Source: Coriaria nepalensis (taxonomy: Eukaryota > Streptophyta > Magnoliopsida > Cucurbitales > Coriariaceae). From it: a stretch of DNA of 64,000 nucleotides. Position 1 is the stretch's first letter; every line of letters begins with the position of its first letter. Under the pieces are notes generated by a model. The model was not told where the DNA came from. It ran no database searches and saw only the letters and a program-made list of their open reading frames with translations. Shown here one piece after another: positions 39,706 through 55,179 of the stretch. A program made the translations under genes and the position numbers. Where the stretch lies: positions 45,229,501 to 45,293,500 of the forward strand of contig CP114481.1 of NCBI GenBank assembly GCA_027186245.1, given 5' to 3'.

Positions 39706-42700
39706 ACTTATTCGAAAGCAATTCGACCGAATTCTATTTTTGCCCTACAAACACAAGTTTTGTGCATAACTTGCAAATGATCAATGCAATGAAAGTGTGC
39801 ATTCGTTTAACCTTATAATCATTTCAATGAGTCATTTCAAGTCAATATCTTATTTCAAAGCAAGTCGAACCAATTCTATTTTTGCACTCCAAACACAAGT
39901 TTTGTGCATAACTTGCAAATGATCAATGCAATGAAAGTGTGCATTCGTTTAACCTTATAATCATTTCAATGAGTAATTTCACGTCAATATCTTATTTCGA
40001 AGCAAGTCGAACAAATTCTATTTTCGCACTTGAAACACAAGTTTTGCGCATAACTTGGAAATGATCAATGCCAAGAATGTATGCATTAGTTTAACCTTAA
40101 AATCATTTCAATGAGTCATTTCAAGTCAATATCTTATTTCAAACCAAGTCGAACGAATTCTATTTTGGCACTCCAAACACAAGTTTTGTGCATAACTTGC
40201 ACATGATCAGTGCAAGGAAAGTGTGCATTCGTTTAACCTTAAAATCATTTGAATGAGTCATTTCAAGTAAATAACTTATTCCAAAGCAATTCGAACGAAT
40301 TCTATTTTTGCACTACAAACACAAGTTTTGTGCGTAACTTGCAAATGATCATTGCAATGAAAGCGTGCATTCGTTTAACCTTATAATCATTTGAATGAGT
40401 CATTTCAAGTCAATAACTTATTCCAAAGCAATTCGAACGAATTCAATTTTTGCACTACAAACACAAGTTTTTCGCATAACTTGCAAATGATCAATGCAAT
40501 GAAAGTGTGCATTCGTTTAACCTTAAAATCATTTGAATGAGTCATTTCAAGTAAATAATTTATTCCAAAGCAATTCGAACGAACTCTATTTTTGCACTAC
40601 AAACACAAGTTCTGTGCATAACTTGCAAATGATCAATGCAATGAAAGTGTGCATTCGTTTAACCTTAAAATCATTTGAATGAGTCATTTCAAGTCAATAT
40701 CTTATTTCAAAGCAAGTCGAACCAATTCTATTTTTGCACTACAAACACAAGTTTTGTGCATAACTTGCAAATGATCAATGCAAGGAAAGTGTGCATTCGT
40801 TTAACCTTAAAATCATTTGAATGAGTCATTTCAAGTAAATAACTTATTCCAAACAATTCGACCGAATTCTATTTTTGCACTACAAACACAAGTTTTGTGC
40901 ATAGCTTGCAAATGATCAATGCAATGAAAGTGTGCATTCGTTTAACCTTAAAATCATTTGAATGAGTCATTTCAAGGCAATATCTTATTTCAAAGCAAGT
41001 CGCACCAATTCTATTTTTGCACTCCTAACACAAGTTTTGTGCATAACTTGCAAATGATCAATGCAAGGAAAGTGTGCATTCGTCTAACTTTAAAATCATT
41101 TCAATGAGTCATTTCAAGTCAATATCTTATTTCAAAGCAAGTCGAACCAATTCTATTTTTGCACTCCAAACACAAGTTTTGTGCATAACTTGCAAATGAA
41201 CAGTGCAAGGAAAGTGTGCATTAGTTTAACCTTAAAATCATTCCAGTTAGTCATTTTAAGTCAATAACTTATTTCAAAACAAGTGGAACGAATTCTATTT
41301 TTGCACTACAAACACAAGTTTTGGGCATAACTTGCAAATGATCAATGCAAGGAAAGTGTGCATTCGTTTAACCTTATAATCATTTCAATGAGTCATTTCA
41401 AGTCAATATCTTATTTCAAAGCAAGTCGAACCAATTCTATTTTTGCACTCCAAACACAAGTTTTGTGCATAACTTGCAAATGATCAATGCAAGGAAAGTG
41501 TGCATTCGTTTAACCTTAAAATCATATGAATGAGTCATTTCAAGAAAATAACTTATTCCAAAGCAATTCGAACGAACTCTATTTTTGCACTACAAACACA
41601 AGTTTTGTGCATAACTTGCAAATGATCAATGCAATGAAAGTGTGCATTCGTTTAACCTTAAAATCATTTGAATGAGTCATTTCAAGTCAATATCTTATTT
41701 CAAAGCAAGTCGAACCAATTCTATTTTTGCACTCCAAACACAAGTTTTGTGCATAACTTGCAAATGATCAATGCAAGGAAAGTGTGCATTCATTTAACCT
41801 CAAAATCATTTCAATGAGTCATTTCAAGTCAATATCTTATTTCAAAGCAAGTCGAACGAATTCTATTTTGGCAGTCCAAACACAAGTTTTGTGCATAACT
41901 TGCAAATGATCAATGCAAGGAAAGGGTGCATTTGTTTAACCTTAATATCATTTGAATGAGTCATTTCAAGTAAATAATTTATTCCAAAGCAATTCGACCG
42001 AATTCTATTTTTGCACTACAAACACAAGTTTTGTGCATAACTTGCAAATGATCAATGCAATGAAAGTGTGCATTCGTTTAACCTTAAAATCATTTGAATG
42101 AGTCGTTTCAAGTCAATATCGTATTTCAAAGCAAGTCGAACCAATTCTATTTTTACACTCCAAACACAAGTTTTGTGCATAACTTGCAAATGATCAATGC
42201 AAGGAAAGTGTGCATTCGTTTAACCTTCAAATCATTTGAATGAGTCATTTCAAGTAAATAACTTATTCCAAAGCAATTCTAACGAATTCTATTTTTGCAC
42301 TACAAACACAAGTTTTGTGCATAACTTGCAAATGATCAATGCAAGGAAAGTGTGCATTCGTCTAACTTTAAAATCATTTCAATGAGTCATTTCAAGTAAA
42401 CAACTTATTCCAAAGCAATTCGAACGAATTCTATTTTTGCACTACAAACACAAGTTTTGTGCATAACTTGCAAATGACCAATGCAATGAAAGTGTGCATT
42501 CGTTTAACCTTATAATCATTTCAATGAGTCATTCCAAGTCAATATCTTTTTTCAAAGCAAGTCGAACCAATTCTATTTTTGCACTCCAAACACAAGTTTT
42601 GTGCATAACTTGCAAATGATCAATGCAATGAAAGTGTGCATTCGTTTAACCTTAAAATCATTTCAATGAGTCATTTCAAGTCAATATCGTATTTCGAAGC

Positions 42701-45700
42701 AAGTCGTACGAATTCTATTTTCGCACTTCAAACACAAGTTTTGTGCATAACTTGGAAATGATCAATGCAAGGAATGTGTGCATTCGTTTAACCTTAAAAT
42801 CATTTGAATGAGTCATTTCAGGTAAATAACTTATTCCAAAGCAATTCGAACGAATTCTATTTTTGCACTACAAACACAAGTTTTGTGCATAACTTGCAAA
42901 TGATCAATGCAATGAAAGTGTGCATTCGTTTAACCTTATAATCATTTCAATGAGTCATTTCAAGTCAATATCTTATTTCGGAGCAAGTCGAACGAATTCT
43001 ATTTTCGCACTTCAAACACAAGTTTTGCGCATAACTTGGAAATGATCAATGCCAAGAATGTATGCATTAGTTTAATCTTAAAATCATTTCAATGAGTCAT
43101 TTCAAGTCAATATCTTATTTCAAACCAAGTCGAACGAATTCTATTTTGGCACTCCAAACACAAGTTTTGTGCATAACTTGTACATGATCAGTGCAAGGAA
43201 AGTGTGCTTTCGTTTAACCTTAAAATCATTTGAATGAGTCATTTCAAGTAAATAATTTATTCCAAAGCAATTCGAACGAACTCTATTTTTGCACTACAAA
43301 CACATGTTTTGTGCATAACTTGCAAATGATCAATGCAATGAAAGTGTGCATTCGTTTAACCTTAAAATCATTTGAATCAGTCATTTCAAGTCAATATCTT
43401 ATTTCAAAGCAAGTCGAACCAATTCTATTTTTGCACTCCAAACACAAGTTTTGTGCAGAACTTGCAAATAATCAATGCAACGAAAGTGTGCATTCATTTA
43501 ACCTTAAAATCATTTGAATGAGTCATTTCAAGTAAATAACTTATTCCAAAGCAATTCGAACGAATTCTATTTTTGCACTACAAACACAAGTTTTGTGCAT
43601 AACTTGCAAATGATCAATGCAATGAAAGTGTGCATTCGTTTAACCTTAAAATCATTTGAATGAGTCATTTCAAGTAAATAACTTATTCGAAAGCAATTCG
43701 ACCGAATTCTATATTTGCACTACAAACACAAGTTTTGTGCATAACTTGCAAATGATCAATGCAATGAAAGTGTGCATTCGTTTAACCTTACAATCCTTTG
43801 AATGAGTCATTCCAAGTCAATAATTTATTCCAAAGCAATTCGAACGAACTCTATTTTTGCACTACAAACACAAGTTTTGTGCATAACTTGCAAATGATCA
43901 ATGCAATGAAAGTGTGCATTCGTTTAACCTTAAAATCATTTGAATGAGTCATTTCAAGTCAATATCTTATTTCAAAGCAAGTCGAACCAATTCTATTTTT
44001 GCACTCCAAACACAAGTTTTGTGCATAACTTGCAAATGACCAATGCAACGAAACTCTGCATTCATTTAACCTTAAAATCATTTGAATGATTCATTTCAAG
44101 TAAATAACTTATTCCAAAGCAATTCGAACGAATTCTATTTTTGCACTACAAACACAAGTTTTGTGCATAACTTGCAAATGATCAATGCAATGAAAGTGTG
44201 CATTCGTTTAACCTTAAAATCATTTGAATGAGTCATTTCAAGTCAATATCTTATTTCAAAGCAAGTCGAACCAATTCTATTTTTGCACTCCAAACACAAG
44301 TTTTGTGCATAACTTGCAAATGATCAATGCAAGGAAAGTGTGCATTCGTCTAACCTCAAAATCATTTCAATGAGTCATTTCAAGTCAATATCTTATTTCA
44401 AAGCAAGTCGAACGAATTCTATTTTGGCAGTCCAAACACAAGTTTTGTGCATAACTTGCAAATGATCAGTGCAAGGAAAGGGTGCATTTGTTTAACCTTA
44501 ATATCATTCCAATCAGTCATTTTAAGTCAATAACTTATTCCAAAGCAATTCGAACGAATTCTATTTTCGCACTTCAAACACAAGTTTTGTGCATAACTTG
44601 GAAATGATCAATGCCAAGAATGTGTGCATTAGTTTAACCTTAAAATCATTTCAATGAGTCATTTCAAGTCAATATCTTATTTCAAAGCAATTCGAACGAA
44701 TTGTATTTTTGCACTACAAACACAAGTTTTGTGCATAACTTGCAAATGATCAATGCAATGAAAGTGTGCATTCGTTTAACCTTATAATCATTTCAATGAG
44801 TCATTTCAAGTCAATATCTTATTTCGAAGCAAGTCGAACGAATTCTATTTTCGCACTTCAAACACAAGTTTTGCGCATAACTTGGAAATGATCAATGCCA
44901 AGAATGTGTGCATTAGTTTAACCTTAAAATCATTTCAATGAGTCATTTCAAGTCAATATCTTATTTTAAAGCAAGTCGAACGAATTCTATTTTTGCACTC
45001 CAAACACAAGTTGTGCATAACTTGCAAATTATCAGTGCTAGGAAAGTCTGCATTCGTTTAACCTTAAAATCATTACAATCAGTCATTTTAAGTCAATAAC
45101 TTATTTCAAAGCAAGTCGAACGAATTCTATGTTTGCACTACAAACACAAGTTTTGTGCATAACTTGTAAATGATCAATGCAATGAAAGTGTGCATTCGTT
45201 TAACCTTATAATCATTTCAATGAGTCATTTCAAGTCAATATCTTATTTCGAAGCAAGTCGAACGTATTCTATTTTCGCACTTCAAACACAAGTTTTGTGC
45301 ATAACTTGGAAATGATCAATGCCAAGAATGTGTGCATTAGTTTAACCTTAAAATCATTTCAATGAGTCATTTCAAGTCAATATCTTATTTCAAAGCAAGT
45401 CGAACGAATTCTATTTTAGCACTCCAAACACAACTTTTGTGCATAACTGGCACATGATCAGTGCAAGGAAAGTGTGCATTCGTTTAACCTTAAAATCATT
45501 TGAATGACTCATTTCAAGTAAATAACTTATTCCAAAGCAATTCGAACGAATTCTATTTTTGCACTACAAACACAAGTTTTGTGCATAACTTGCAAATGAT
45601 CAATGCAATGAAAGTGTGCATTCGTTTAACCTTAAAATCATTTCAATGAGTCATTTCAAGTCAATATCTTATTTCGAAGTAAGTCGAACGAATTCTATTT

Positions 45701-47639
45701 TCGCACTTCAAACACAAGTTTTGTGCATAACTTGGAAATGATCAATGCCAGGAATGTGTGCATTAGTTTAACCTTAAAATCATTTCAATGAGTCATTTCA
45801 AGTCAATATCTTATTTCAAAGCAAGTCGATCGAATTCTATTTCGCACTCTAAACACAAGTTTTGTGCATAACTTGGAAATGATCAATGCCAGGAATGTGT
45901 GCATTCGTTTAACCTTAAAATCATTTGAATGAGTCATTTCAAGTAAATAACTTATTTCAAAGCAAGTCGAACGAATTATATTTTTGCACTTCAAACACAA
46001 GTTTTGTGCATAACTGGCACATGATCAGTGCAAGGAAAGTGTGCATTCGTTTAACCTTAAAATCATTTGAATGACTCATTTCAAGTAAATAACTTATTCC
46101 AAAGCAATTCGAACGAATTCTATTTTTGCACTACAAACACAAGTTTTGTGCATAACTTGCAAATGATCAATGCAATGAAAGTGTGCATTCATTTAACCTT
46201 AAAATCATTCCAATCAGTCATTTGAAGTCAATATCTTATTTCGAAGCGAGTCGAACGAATTCTATTTTCGCACTTCAAACACAAGTTTTGCGCATAACTT
46301 GGAAATGATCAATGCAAAGAATGTGTGCATTAGTTTAACCTTAAAATCATTTCAATGAGTCATTTCAAGTCAATATCTTATTTCAAAGCAATTCGAACGA
46401 ATTATATTTTTGCACTGCAAACACAAGTTTTGTGCATAGGTTGCGCATGATCAATGCAATGAAAGTGTGCATTCGTTTAACCTTAAAATCATTTCAATGA
46501 GTCATTTCAAGTCAATACCTTATTTCGAAGCATGTCGAACGAATTCTATTTTCGCACTTCAAACACAAGTTTTGTGCATAACTTGGAAATGATCAGTGCC
46601 AGGAATGTGTGCATTACTTTAACCTTAAAATCATTTCAATGAGTCATTCCAAGTCAATATCTTATTTCAAAGCAAGTTGAACGAATTCTATTTTCGCACT
46701 TCAAACAGAAGTTTTGTGCATAACTTGGAAATGATCAGTGCAAGGAAAGTGTGCATTCGTTTAACCTTAAAATCACTTCAATGAGTCATTTCAAGTCAAT
46801 ATCTTATTTCAAAGCAAGTCGAACCAATTCTATTTTTGCACTCCAAACACAAGTTTTGTGCATAACTTGCAAAAGATCAATGCAATGAAAGTGTGCATTC
46901 GTTTAACCTTAAAATCATTTGAATGAGTCATTTCAAGTAAATAACTTATTCCAAAGCAATTCGACCGAATTCTATTTTTGCAGTACAAACACAAGTTTTG
47001 TGCATAACTTGCACATGATCAGTGCAAGGAAAGTGTGCATTCGTTTAACCTTAAAATCATTTCAATGAGTCATTTCAAGTCAATAACTTATTCCAAAGCA
47101 ATTCGAACGAATTCTATTTTTGCACTACAAACACAAGTTTTGTGCATAACTTGCAAATGATCAATGCAAGGAAAGTGTGCATTCGTCTAACTTTAAAATC
47201 ATTTCAATGAGTGATTTCAAGTCAATATCTTATATCAATGCAAGTCGAACGAATTCTATTTTGGCACTCCAAACACAAGTTTTGTGCATAACTTGCAAAT
47301 GATCAATGCAAGGAAAGTGTGCATTCGTTTAACCTTAAAATCATTCCAATCAGTCGTTTTAAGTCAATAACTTATTTCAAAGCAAGTCGAAGGAATTCTA
47401 TTTTTGCACTACAAACACAAGTTTTGTGCATACCTTGCAAATGATCAATGCAATGAAAGTGTGCATTCGTTTAACCTTATCATCATTTCAATGAGTCATT
47501 TCAAGTCAATATCTTATTTCAAAGCAAGTCGAACGAATTCTATTTTGGCACTCCAAACACAAGTTTTGTGCATAACTTGCACATGATCAGTGCAAGGAAA
47601 GTGTGCATTCGTTTAACCTTAAAATCATTTGAATGAGTC

Positions 47640-49630
47640 ATTTCAAGTAAATAACTTATTCCGAAGCAATTCGAACGAATTATATTTTTGCAGTACAAAC
47701 ACAAGTTTTGTGCATAACTTGCAAATGATCAATGCAATGAAAGTGTGCATTCGTTTAACCTTAAAATCATTTCAATGAGTCATTTCCAGTCAATACCTTA
47801 TTTCGAAGCAAGTCGAACGAATTCTATTTTCGCACTTCAAACACAAGTTTTGTGCATAACTTGCAAATGATCAGTGCAAGGAATGTGTGCATTCGTTTAA
47901 CCTTAAAATCATTCCAATCAGTCATTTCAAGTCAATACCTTATTTCAAAGCAAGTCGAACGAATTCTATTTTCGCACGTCAAACAAAAGTTTTGTGCTTA
48001 ACTTGCAAATGATCAATGCAATGAAAGTGTGCATTCGTTTAACCTTAAAATCATTTGAATGAGTCATTTCAAGTAAATAACTTATTCCAAAGCAATTCGA
48101 ACGAATTATATTTTTGCACTACAAACACAAGTTTTGTGCATAAGTTGCAAATGATCAATGCAATGAAAGTGTGCATTCGTTTATCCTTAAAATCATTTCA
48201 ATGAGTCATTTCAAGTCAATATCTTATTTTAAAGCAAGTCGAATGAATTCTATTTTCGCACTCCAAACACAAGTTTTGTGCATAACTTGCAAATGATCAG
48301 TGCAAGGAATGTGTGCATTCGTTTAACCTTAAGATCATTCCAATCAGTCATTTCAAGTCAATATCTTATTTCGAAGCAAGTCGAACGAATTCTATTTTCG
48401 CACTTCAACCAAAAGTTTTGTGCATAACTTGCAATTGATCAATGCAATGAAAGTGTGCATTCGTTTAACCTTAAAATGATTTCAATGAGTCATTTCAAGT
48501 CAATAACTTATTTCAAAGCAATTCGCACGAATTCTATTTTTGCACTACAAACACAAGTTTTGTGCATAACTTGCAAACGATCCGTGCAAGAAAAGTGTGC
48601 ATTCGTTTAACCTTAAAATCATTCCAATCAGTCATTTTAAGTAAATAACTTATTCGGAAGCAATTCGAACGAATTATATTTTTGCAGTACAAACACAAGT
48701 TTTGTGCATAACTTGCAAATGATCAATGCAATGAAAGTGTGCATTCGTTTAACCTTAAAATCATTTCAATGAGTCATTTCCAGTCAATACCTTATTTCGA
48801 AGCAAGTCGAACGAATTCTATTTTCGCACTTCAAACACAAGTTTTGTGCATAACTTGCAAATGATCAGTGCAAGGAATGTGTGCATTCGTTTAACCTTAA
48901 AATCATTCCAATCAGTCATTTCAAGTCAATACCTTATTTCAAAGCAGGTCGAACGAATTCTATTTTCGCACGTCAAACAAAAGTTTTGTGCTTAACTTGC
49001 AAATGATCAATGCAATGAAAGTGTGCATTCGTTTAACCTTAAAATCATTTGAATGAGTCATTTCAAGTAAATAACTTATTCCAAAGCAATTCGAACGAAT
49101 TATATTTTTGCACTACAAACACAAGTTTTGTGCATAAGTTGCAAATGATCAATGCAATGAAAGTGTGCATTCGTTTATCCTTAAAATCATTTCAATGAGT
49201 CATTTCAAGTCAATATCTTATTTTAAAGCAAGTCGAATGAATTCTATTTTCGCACTCCAAACACAAGTTTTGTGCATAACTTGCAAATGATCAGTGCAAG
49301 GAATGTGTGCATTCGTTTAACCTTAAGATCATTCCAATCAGTCATTTCAAGTCAATATCTTATTTCGAAGCAAGTCGAACGAATTCTATTTTCGCACTTC
49401 AACCAAAAGTTTTGTGCATAACTTGCAAATGATCAATGCAATGAAAGTGTGCATTCGTTTAACCTTAAAATGATTTCAATGAGTCATTTCAAGTCAATAA
49501 CTTATTTCAAAGCAATTCGAACGAATTCTATTTTTGCACTACAAACACAAGTTTTGTGCATAACTTGCAAATGATCCGTGCAAGAAAAGTGTGCATTCGT
49601 TTAACCTTAAAATCATTCCAATCAGTCATT
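47640..49630 (+). repeat. 994-bp higher-order repeat (7-mer), two nearly identical tandem copies
   Basis: CAGTACAAAC (with GAATTATATTTTTG before it) at 47,691 and 48,685, and TTCGCACGTCAAAC (CGCACGTC at 47,973 and 48,967), are 994 bp (7 x 142) apart. Also shared are GTGCTTAACTTGC, CATAAGTTGC, CGTTTATCCTT, TTCAACCAAAAG and GATCCGTGCAAG. I found only about four substitutions in roughly 950 bp (for example AAGTCG/AGGTCG near 47,955 and CAATTGATC/CAAATGATC near 48,433), so this is among the youngest duplications in the window. Confidence 0.9.
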
Positions 49631-50199
49631 TTAAGTCAATAACTTATTTCAAAGCAAGTCGAACGAATTCTATTTTTGCACTGCAAACACCAGTTTTGTG
49701 TATAACTTGCAAATGATCAATGCAATGAAAGTGTGCATTCGTTTAACCTTATAATCATTTCAATGAGTCATTTCAAGTCTATATCTTATTTCAAAGCAAG
49801 TCGAACGAATTCTATTTTGGCACTCCAAACACAAGTTTTGTGCATAACTTGCACATGATCAATGCCAAGAATGTGTGCATTAGTTTAACCTTAAAATCAT
49901 TTCAATGAGTCATTTCAAGTCAATATCTTATTTCAAAGCAAGTCGAACGAATTCTATTTTGGCACTCCAGACACAAGTTTTGTGCATAACTTGCACATGA
50001 TCAGTGCAAGGAAAGTGTGCATTCGTTTAACCTTAAAATCATTTGAATGAGTCATTTCAAGTAAATAACTTATTCCAAAGCAATTCGAACGAATTCTATT
50101 TTTGCACTACAAACACAAGTTTTGTGCATAACTTGCAAATGATCAATGCAATGAAAGTGTGCATCCGTTTAACCTTAAAATCATTTCGATGAGTCATTT

Positions 50200-53100
50200 G
50201 AAGTCAATATCTTATTTCGAAGCAAGTCGAACGAATTCTATTTTCGCACTTCAAACACAAGTTTTGTGCATAACTTGGAAATGATCAATGCCAGGAATGT
50301 GTGCATTCGTTTAAACTTAAAATCATTTCAATGAGTTATTTTAAGTCAATATCTTATTTCAAAGCAAGTCGAACGAATTCTATTTTGGCACTTCTAACAG
50401 AACTTTTGTGCATAGCTTGCGAATGATCAATGCAAGGAAAGTGTGCATTCGTTTAACCTTAAAATATTTTCAATCAGTCATTTCAAGTCAATATCTTATT
50501 TCAAAGCAAGTCGAACCAATTCTATTTTTGCACTCCAAACACAAGTTTTGTGCATAACTTGCAAATGATCAATGCAAGGAAAGTGTGCATTCGTTTAACC
50601 TTAAAATCATTTCAATGAGTCATTTCAAGACAATATCTTATTTCAAAGCAAGACGAACGAATTCTATTTTGGCACTTCAAACAGAACTTTTGTGCATAGC
50701 TTGCGAATGATCAATGCAAGGAAAGTGTGCATTCGTTTTACCTTAAAATCATTTCAATGAGTCATTTCAAGTCAATATCTTATTTCAAAGCAAGTCAAAC
50801 GAATTCTATTTTGGCACTTCAAACACAAGTTTTGTGCATAACTTGCAAATGATCAATGCAATGAAAGTGTGCATTCGTTTAACCTTAAAATCATTTCAAT
50901 GAGTCATTTCAAGTCAATAACTTATTTCAAAGCAATTCGAACGAATTCTATTTTTGCACTACAAAGACAAGTTTTGTGCATAGGTTGCGCATGATCAATG
51001 CAAGGAAAGTGTGCATTCGTTTAACCTTAAAATCTTTTCAATGAGTCATTTCAAGTCAATATCTTATTTCAGAGCAAGTCGAACCAATTCTATTTTTGCA
51101 CTACAAACAAGAGTTTTGTGCATAACTTGCAAATGATGAATGCAATGAAAGTGTGCATTCGTTTAACCTTAAAATCATTTCAATGAGTCATTTCAAGTAA
51201 ATATCTTATTTCGAAGCAAGTCGAACGAATTCTATTTTCGCACTTCAAACAGAACTTTTGTGCATAGCTTGCGAATCATCAATGCAAGGAAAGTGTGCAT
51301 TCGTTTAACCTTAAAATCATTTCAATGAGTCATTTCAAGTCAATATCTTATTTCAAAGCAAGTCGAACCAATTCTATTTTTGCACTCCAACCACAAGTTT
51401 TGTGCATAAATTGCAAATGATCAGTGCAAGGAAAGTGTGCATTCGTTTAACCTTAAAATCATTTGAATGAGTCATTTCAAGTAAATAACTTATTCCAAAG
51501 AAATTCGAACGAATTCTATTTTTGCACTTCAAACAGAACTTTTGTGCATAGCTTGCGAATGATCAATGCAAGGAAAGTGTGCATTCGTTTAACCTTAAAA
51601 TCATTTCAATGAGTCATTTCAAGTCAATATCTTATTTCAAAGCAAGTCGAACGAATTCAATTTTGGCCCTTCAAACACAAGTGTTGCGCATAAATTGGAT
51701 GTGATCAATGCCAAGAATGTGTGCATTTGTTTAACCTTAAAATCATTTGAGTGAGTCATTTCAAGTTAATATCTTATTTCAAAGCAAGTCGAACGAATTC
51801 TATTTTTGCACTTCAAACACAAGTTTTGTGCATAACTTGCAAATGATCAATGCAAGGAAAGTGTGCATTTGTTTAACCTTAAAATCATTTCAATGAGTCA
51901 TTTCAAGTCAATATCTTATTTCGAAGCAAGTCGAACGAATTCTATTTTCGCACTTCAAACAGAACTTTTGTGCATAGCTTGCGAATGATCAATGCAAGGA
52001 AAGTGTGCATTCGTTTAACCTTAAAATCATTTCAATGAGTCATTTCAAGTCAATATCTTATTTCGAAGCAAGTCGAACGAATTCTATTTTCGCACTTCAA
52101 ACACAAGTTTTGTGCATAACTTGGAAATGATCAATGCCAGGAATGTGTGCATTAGTTTAAACTTAAAATCATTTCAATGAGTTATTTCAAGTCAATATCT
52201 TATTTCAAAGCAAGTCGAACGAATTCTATTTTGGCACTTCTAACAGAACTTTTGTGCATAGCTTGCGAATGATCAATGCAAGGAAAGTGTGCATTCGTTT
52301 AACCTTAAAATATTTTCAATCAGTCATTTCAAGTCAATATCTTATTTCAAAGCAAGTCGAACCAATTCTATTTTTGCACTCCAAACACAAGTTTTGTGCA
52401 TAACTTGCAAATGATCAATGCAAGGAAAGTGTGCATTCGTTTAACCTTAAAATCATTTCAATGAGTCATTTCAAGACAATATCTTATTTCAAAGCAAGAC
52501 GAACGAATTCTATTTTGGCACTTCAAACAGAACTTTTGTGCATAGCTTGCGAATGATCAATGCAAGGAAAGTGTGCATTCGTTTTACCTTAAAATCATTT
52601 CAATGAGTCATTTCAAGTCAATATCTTATTTCAAAGCAAGTCGAACGAATTCTATTTTGGCACTTCAAACACAAGTTTTGTGCATAACTTGCAAATGATC
52701 AATGCAATGAAAGTGTGCATTCGTTTAACCTTAAAATCATTTCAATGAGTCATTTCAAGTCAATAACTTATTTCAAAGCAATTCGAACGAATTCTATTTT
52801 TGCACTACAAAGACAAGTTTTGTGCATAGGTTGCGCATGATCAATGCAAGGAAAGTGTGCATTCGTTTAACCTTAAAATCTTTTCAATGAGTCATTTCAA
52901 GTCAATATCTTATTTCAGAGCAAGTCGAACCAATTCTATTTTTGCACTACAAACAAGAGTTTTGTGCATAACTTGCAAATGATGAATGCAATGAAAGTGT
53001 GCATTCGTTTAACCTTAAAATCATTTCAATGAGTCATTTCAAGTAAATATCTTATTTCGAAGCAAGTCGAACGAATTCTATTTTCGCACTTCAAACAGAA

Positions 53101-53910
53101 CTTTTGTGCATAGCTTGCGAATCATCAATGCAAGGAAAGTGTGCATTCGTTTAACCTTAAAATCATTTCAATGAGTCATTTCAAGTCAATATCTTATTTC
53201 AAAGCAAGTCGAACCAATTCTATTTTTGCACTCCAACCACAACTTTTGTGCATAAATTGCAAATGATCAGTGCAAGGAAAGTGTGCATTCGTTTAACCTT
53301 AAAATCATTTGAATGAGTCATTTCAAGTAAATAACTTATTCCAAAGAAATTCGAACGAATTCTATTTTTGCACTTCAAACAGAACTTTTGTGCATAGCTT
53401 GCGAATGATCAATGCAAGGAAAGTGTGCATTCGTTTAACCTTAAAATCATTTCAATGAGTCATTTCAAGTCAATATCTTATTTCAAAGCAAGTCGAACGA
53501 ATTCAATTTTGGCACTTCAAACACAAGTGTTGCGCATAAATTGGATGTGATCAATGCCAAGAATGTGTGCATTTGTTTAACCTTAAAATCATTTGAGTGA
53601 GTCATTTCAAGTTAATATCTTATTTCAAAGCAAGTCGAACCAATTCTATTTTTGCACTTCAAACACAAGTTTTGTGCATAACTTGCAAATGATCAATGCA
53701 AGGAAAGTGTGCATTTGTTTAACCTTAAAATCATTTCAATGAGTCATTTCAAGTCAATATCTTATTTCGAAGCAAGTCGAACGAATTCTATTTTGCACTT
53801 CAAACAGAACTTTTGTGCATAGCTTGCGAATGATCAATGCAAGGAAAGTGTGCATTCGTTTAACCTTAAAATCATTTCAATGAGTCATTTCAAGTCAATA
53901 TCTTATTTCA
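50200..53910 (+). repeat. 1,846-bp higher-order repeat (13-mer), two nearly identical tandem copies
   Basis: CTTCTAACAGAAC lies at 50,391 and 52,237, 1,846 bp (13 x 142) apart. AAAATATTTTCAATCAG, TTCAAGACAATATC, CAAAGACAAG, GGTTGCGCATG, AACAAGAGTTTTG, GAATCATCAATGC and the set GTGTTGCGCATAAATTGG follow in the same order in both copies. Copies run about 50,200-52,045 and 52,046-53,910, the second with a one-base loss at about 53,794 (TATTTTGCACTTC). A third partial copy (54,200-54,700) has GCATAAATTAGATG. The block is rich in family D monomers (CAGAACTTTTGTGCATAGC). Confidence 0.9.
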
Positions 53911-55179
53911 AAGCAAGTCGAACCAATTCTATTTTTGCACTACAAACACAAGTTTTGTGCATAACTTGCAAATGATGAATGCAATGAATGTGTGCATTCG
54001 TTTAACCTTAAAATCATTTCAATGAGTCATTTCAAGTCAATATCTTATTTCAAAGCAAGTCGAACCAATTCTATTTTTGCACTACAAACACAAGTTTTGT
54101 GCATAACTTGCAAATGATGAATGCAATGAATGTGTGCATTCGTTTAACCTTAAAATCATTTCACTGACTCATTCCAAGTAAATAACTTATTCCAAAGCAA
54201 TTCGAACGAATTCTATTTTTGCAGTACAAACACAAGTTTTGTGCATAACTTGCAAATGATCAATGCAAGGAAAGTGTGCATTCGTTTAACCTTAAAATCA
54301 TTTGAATGAGTCATTTCAAGTAAATAACTTATTCCAAAGAAATTCGAACAAATTCTATTTTTGCACTTCAAACAGAACTTTTGTGCATAGCTTGCGAATG
54401 ATCAATGCAAGGAAAGTGTGCATTTGTTTAACCTTAAAATCATTTCAATGAGTCATTTCAAGTCAATATCTTATTTCAAAGCAAGTCGAACGAATTCAAT
54501 TTTGGCACTTCAAACACAAGTGTTGCGCATAAATTAGATGTGATCAATGCCAAGAATGTGTGCATTTGTTTAACCTTAAAATCATTTCAGTGAGTCATTT
54601 CAAGTTAATATCTTATTTCAAAGCAAGTCGAACCAATTCTATTTTTGCACTTCAAACACAAGTTTTGTGCATAACTTGCAAATGATCAATGCAAGGAAAG
54701 TGTGCATTTGTTTAACTTTAAAATCATTTCAATGAGTCAGTCCAAGTCAATAACTTATTTCAAAGCAAGTCGAACGAATTCTATTTTGGCACTTCAAATA
54801 GAACTTTTGTGCATAGCTTGCGAATGATCAATGCAAGGAAAGTGTGCATTCGTTTAACCTTAAAATCATTTCAATGAGTCATTTCAAGTCAATATTTGAT
54901 TTCAAAGCAAGTCGAACGAATTCTATTTTGGCACTTCAAACACAAGTTTTGTGCATAACTTGCAAATGATCAATGCAAGGAGAGTGTGCATTCGTTTAAC
55001 CTTAAAATCATTTCAATGAGTCATTTCAAGTCAATATCTTATCTCAAAGCAAGTCGAACGAATTCTATTTTGGCACTTCAAACACAAGTTTTGTGCATAA
55101 CTTGCAAATGATCAATGCAAGGAAAGTGTGCATTCGTTTAACCTTAAAATCATTTCAATGAGTCATTTCAAGTCAATAT

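Noticed and set aside
43230..43517. Longest open frame (95 codons)
   Set aside because: It simply reads through two monomers that happen to lack the usual stops. TTG start, no independent features, same peptide pattern as the other chance frames.
45803..46000. Minus-strand frame of 65 codons
   Set aside because: It starts at TTG, and its length depends on a one-base deletion in the satellite near 45,842.
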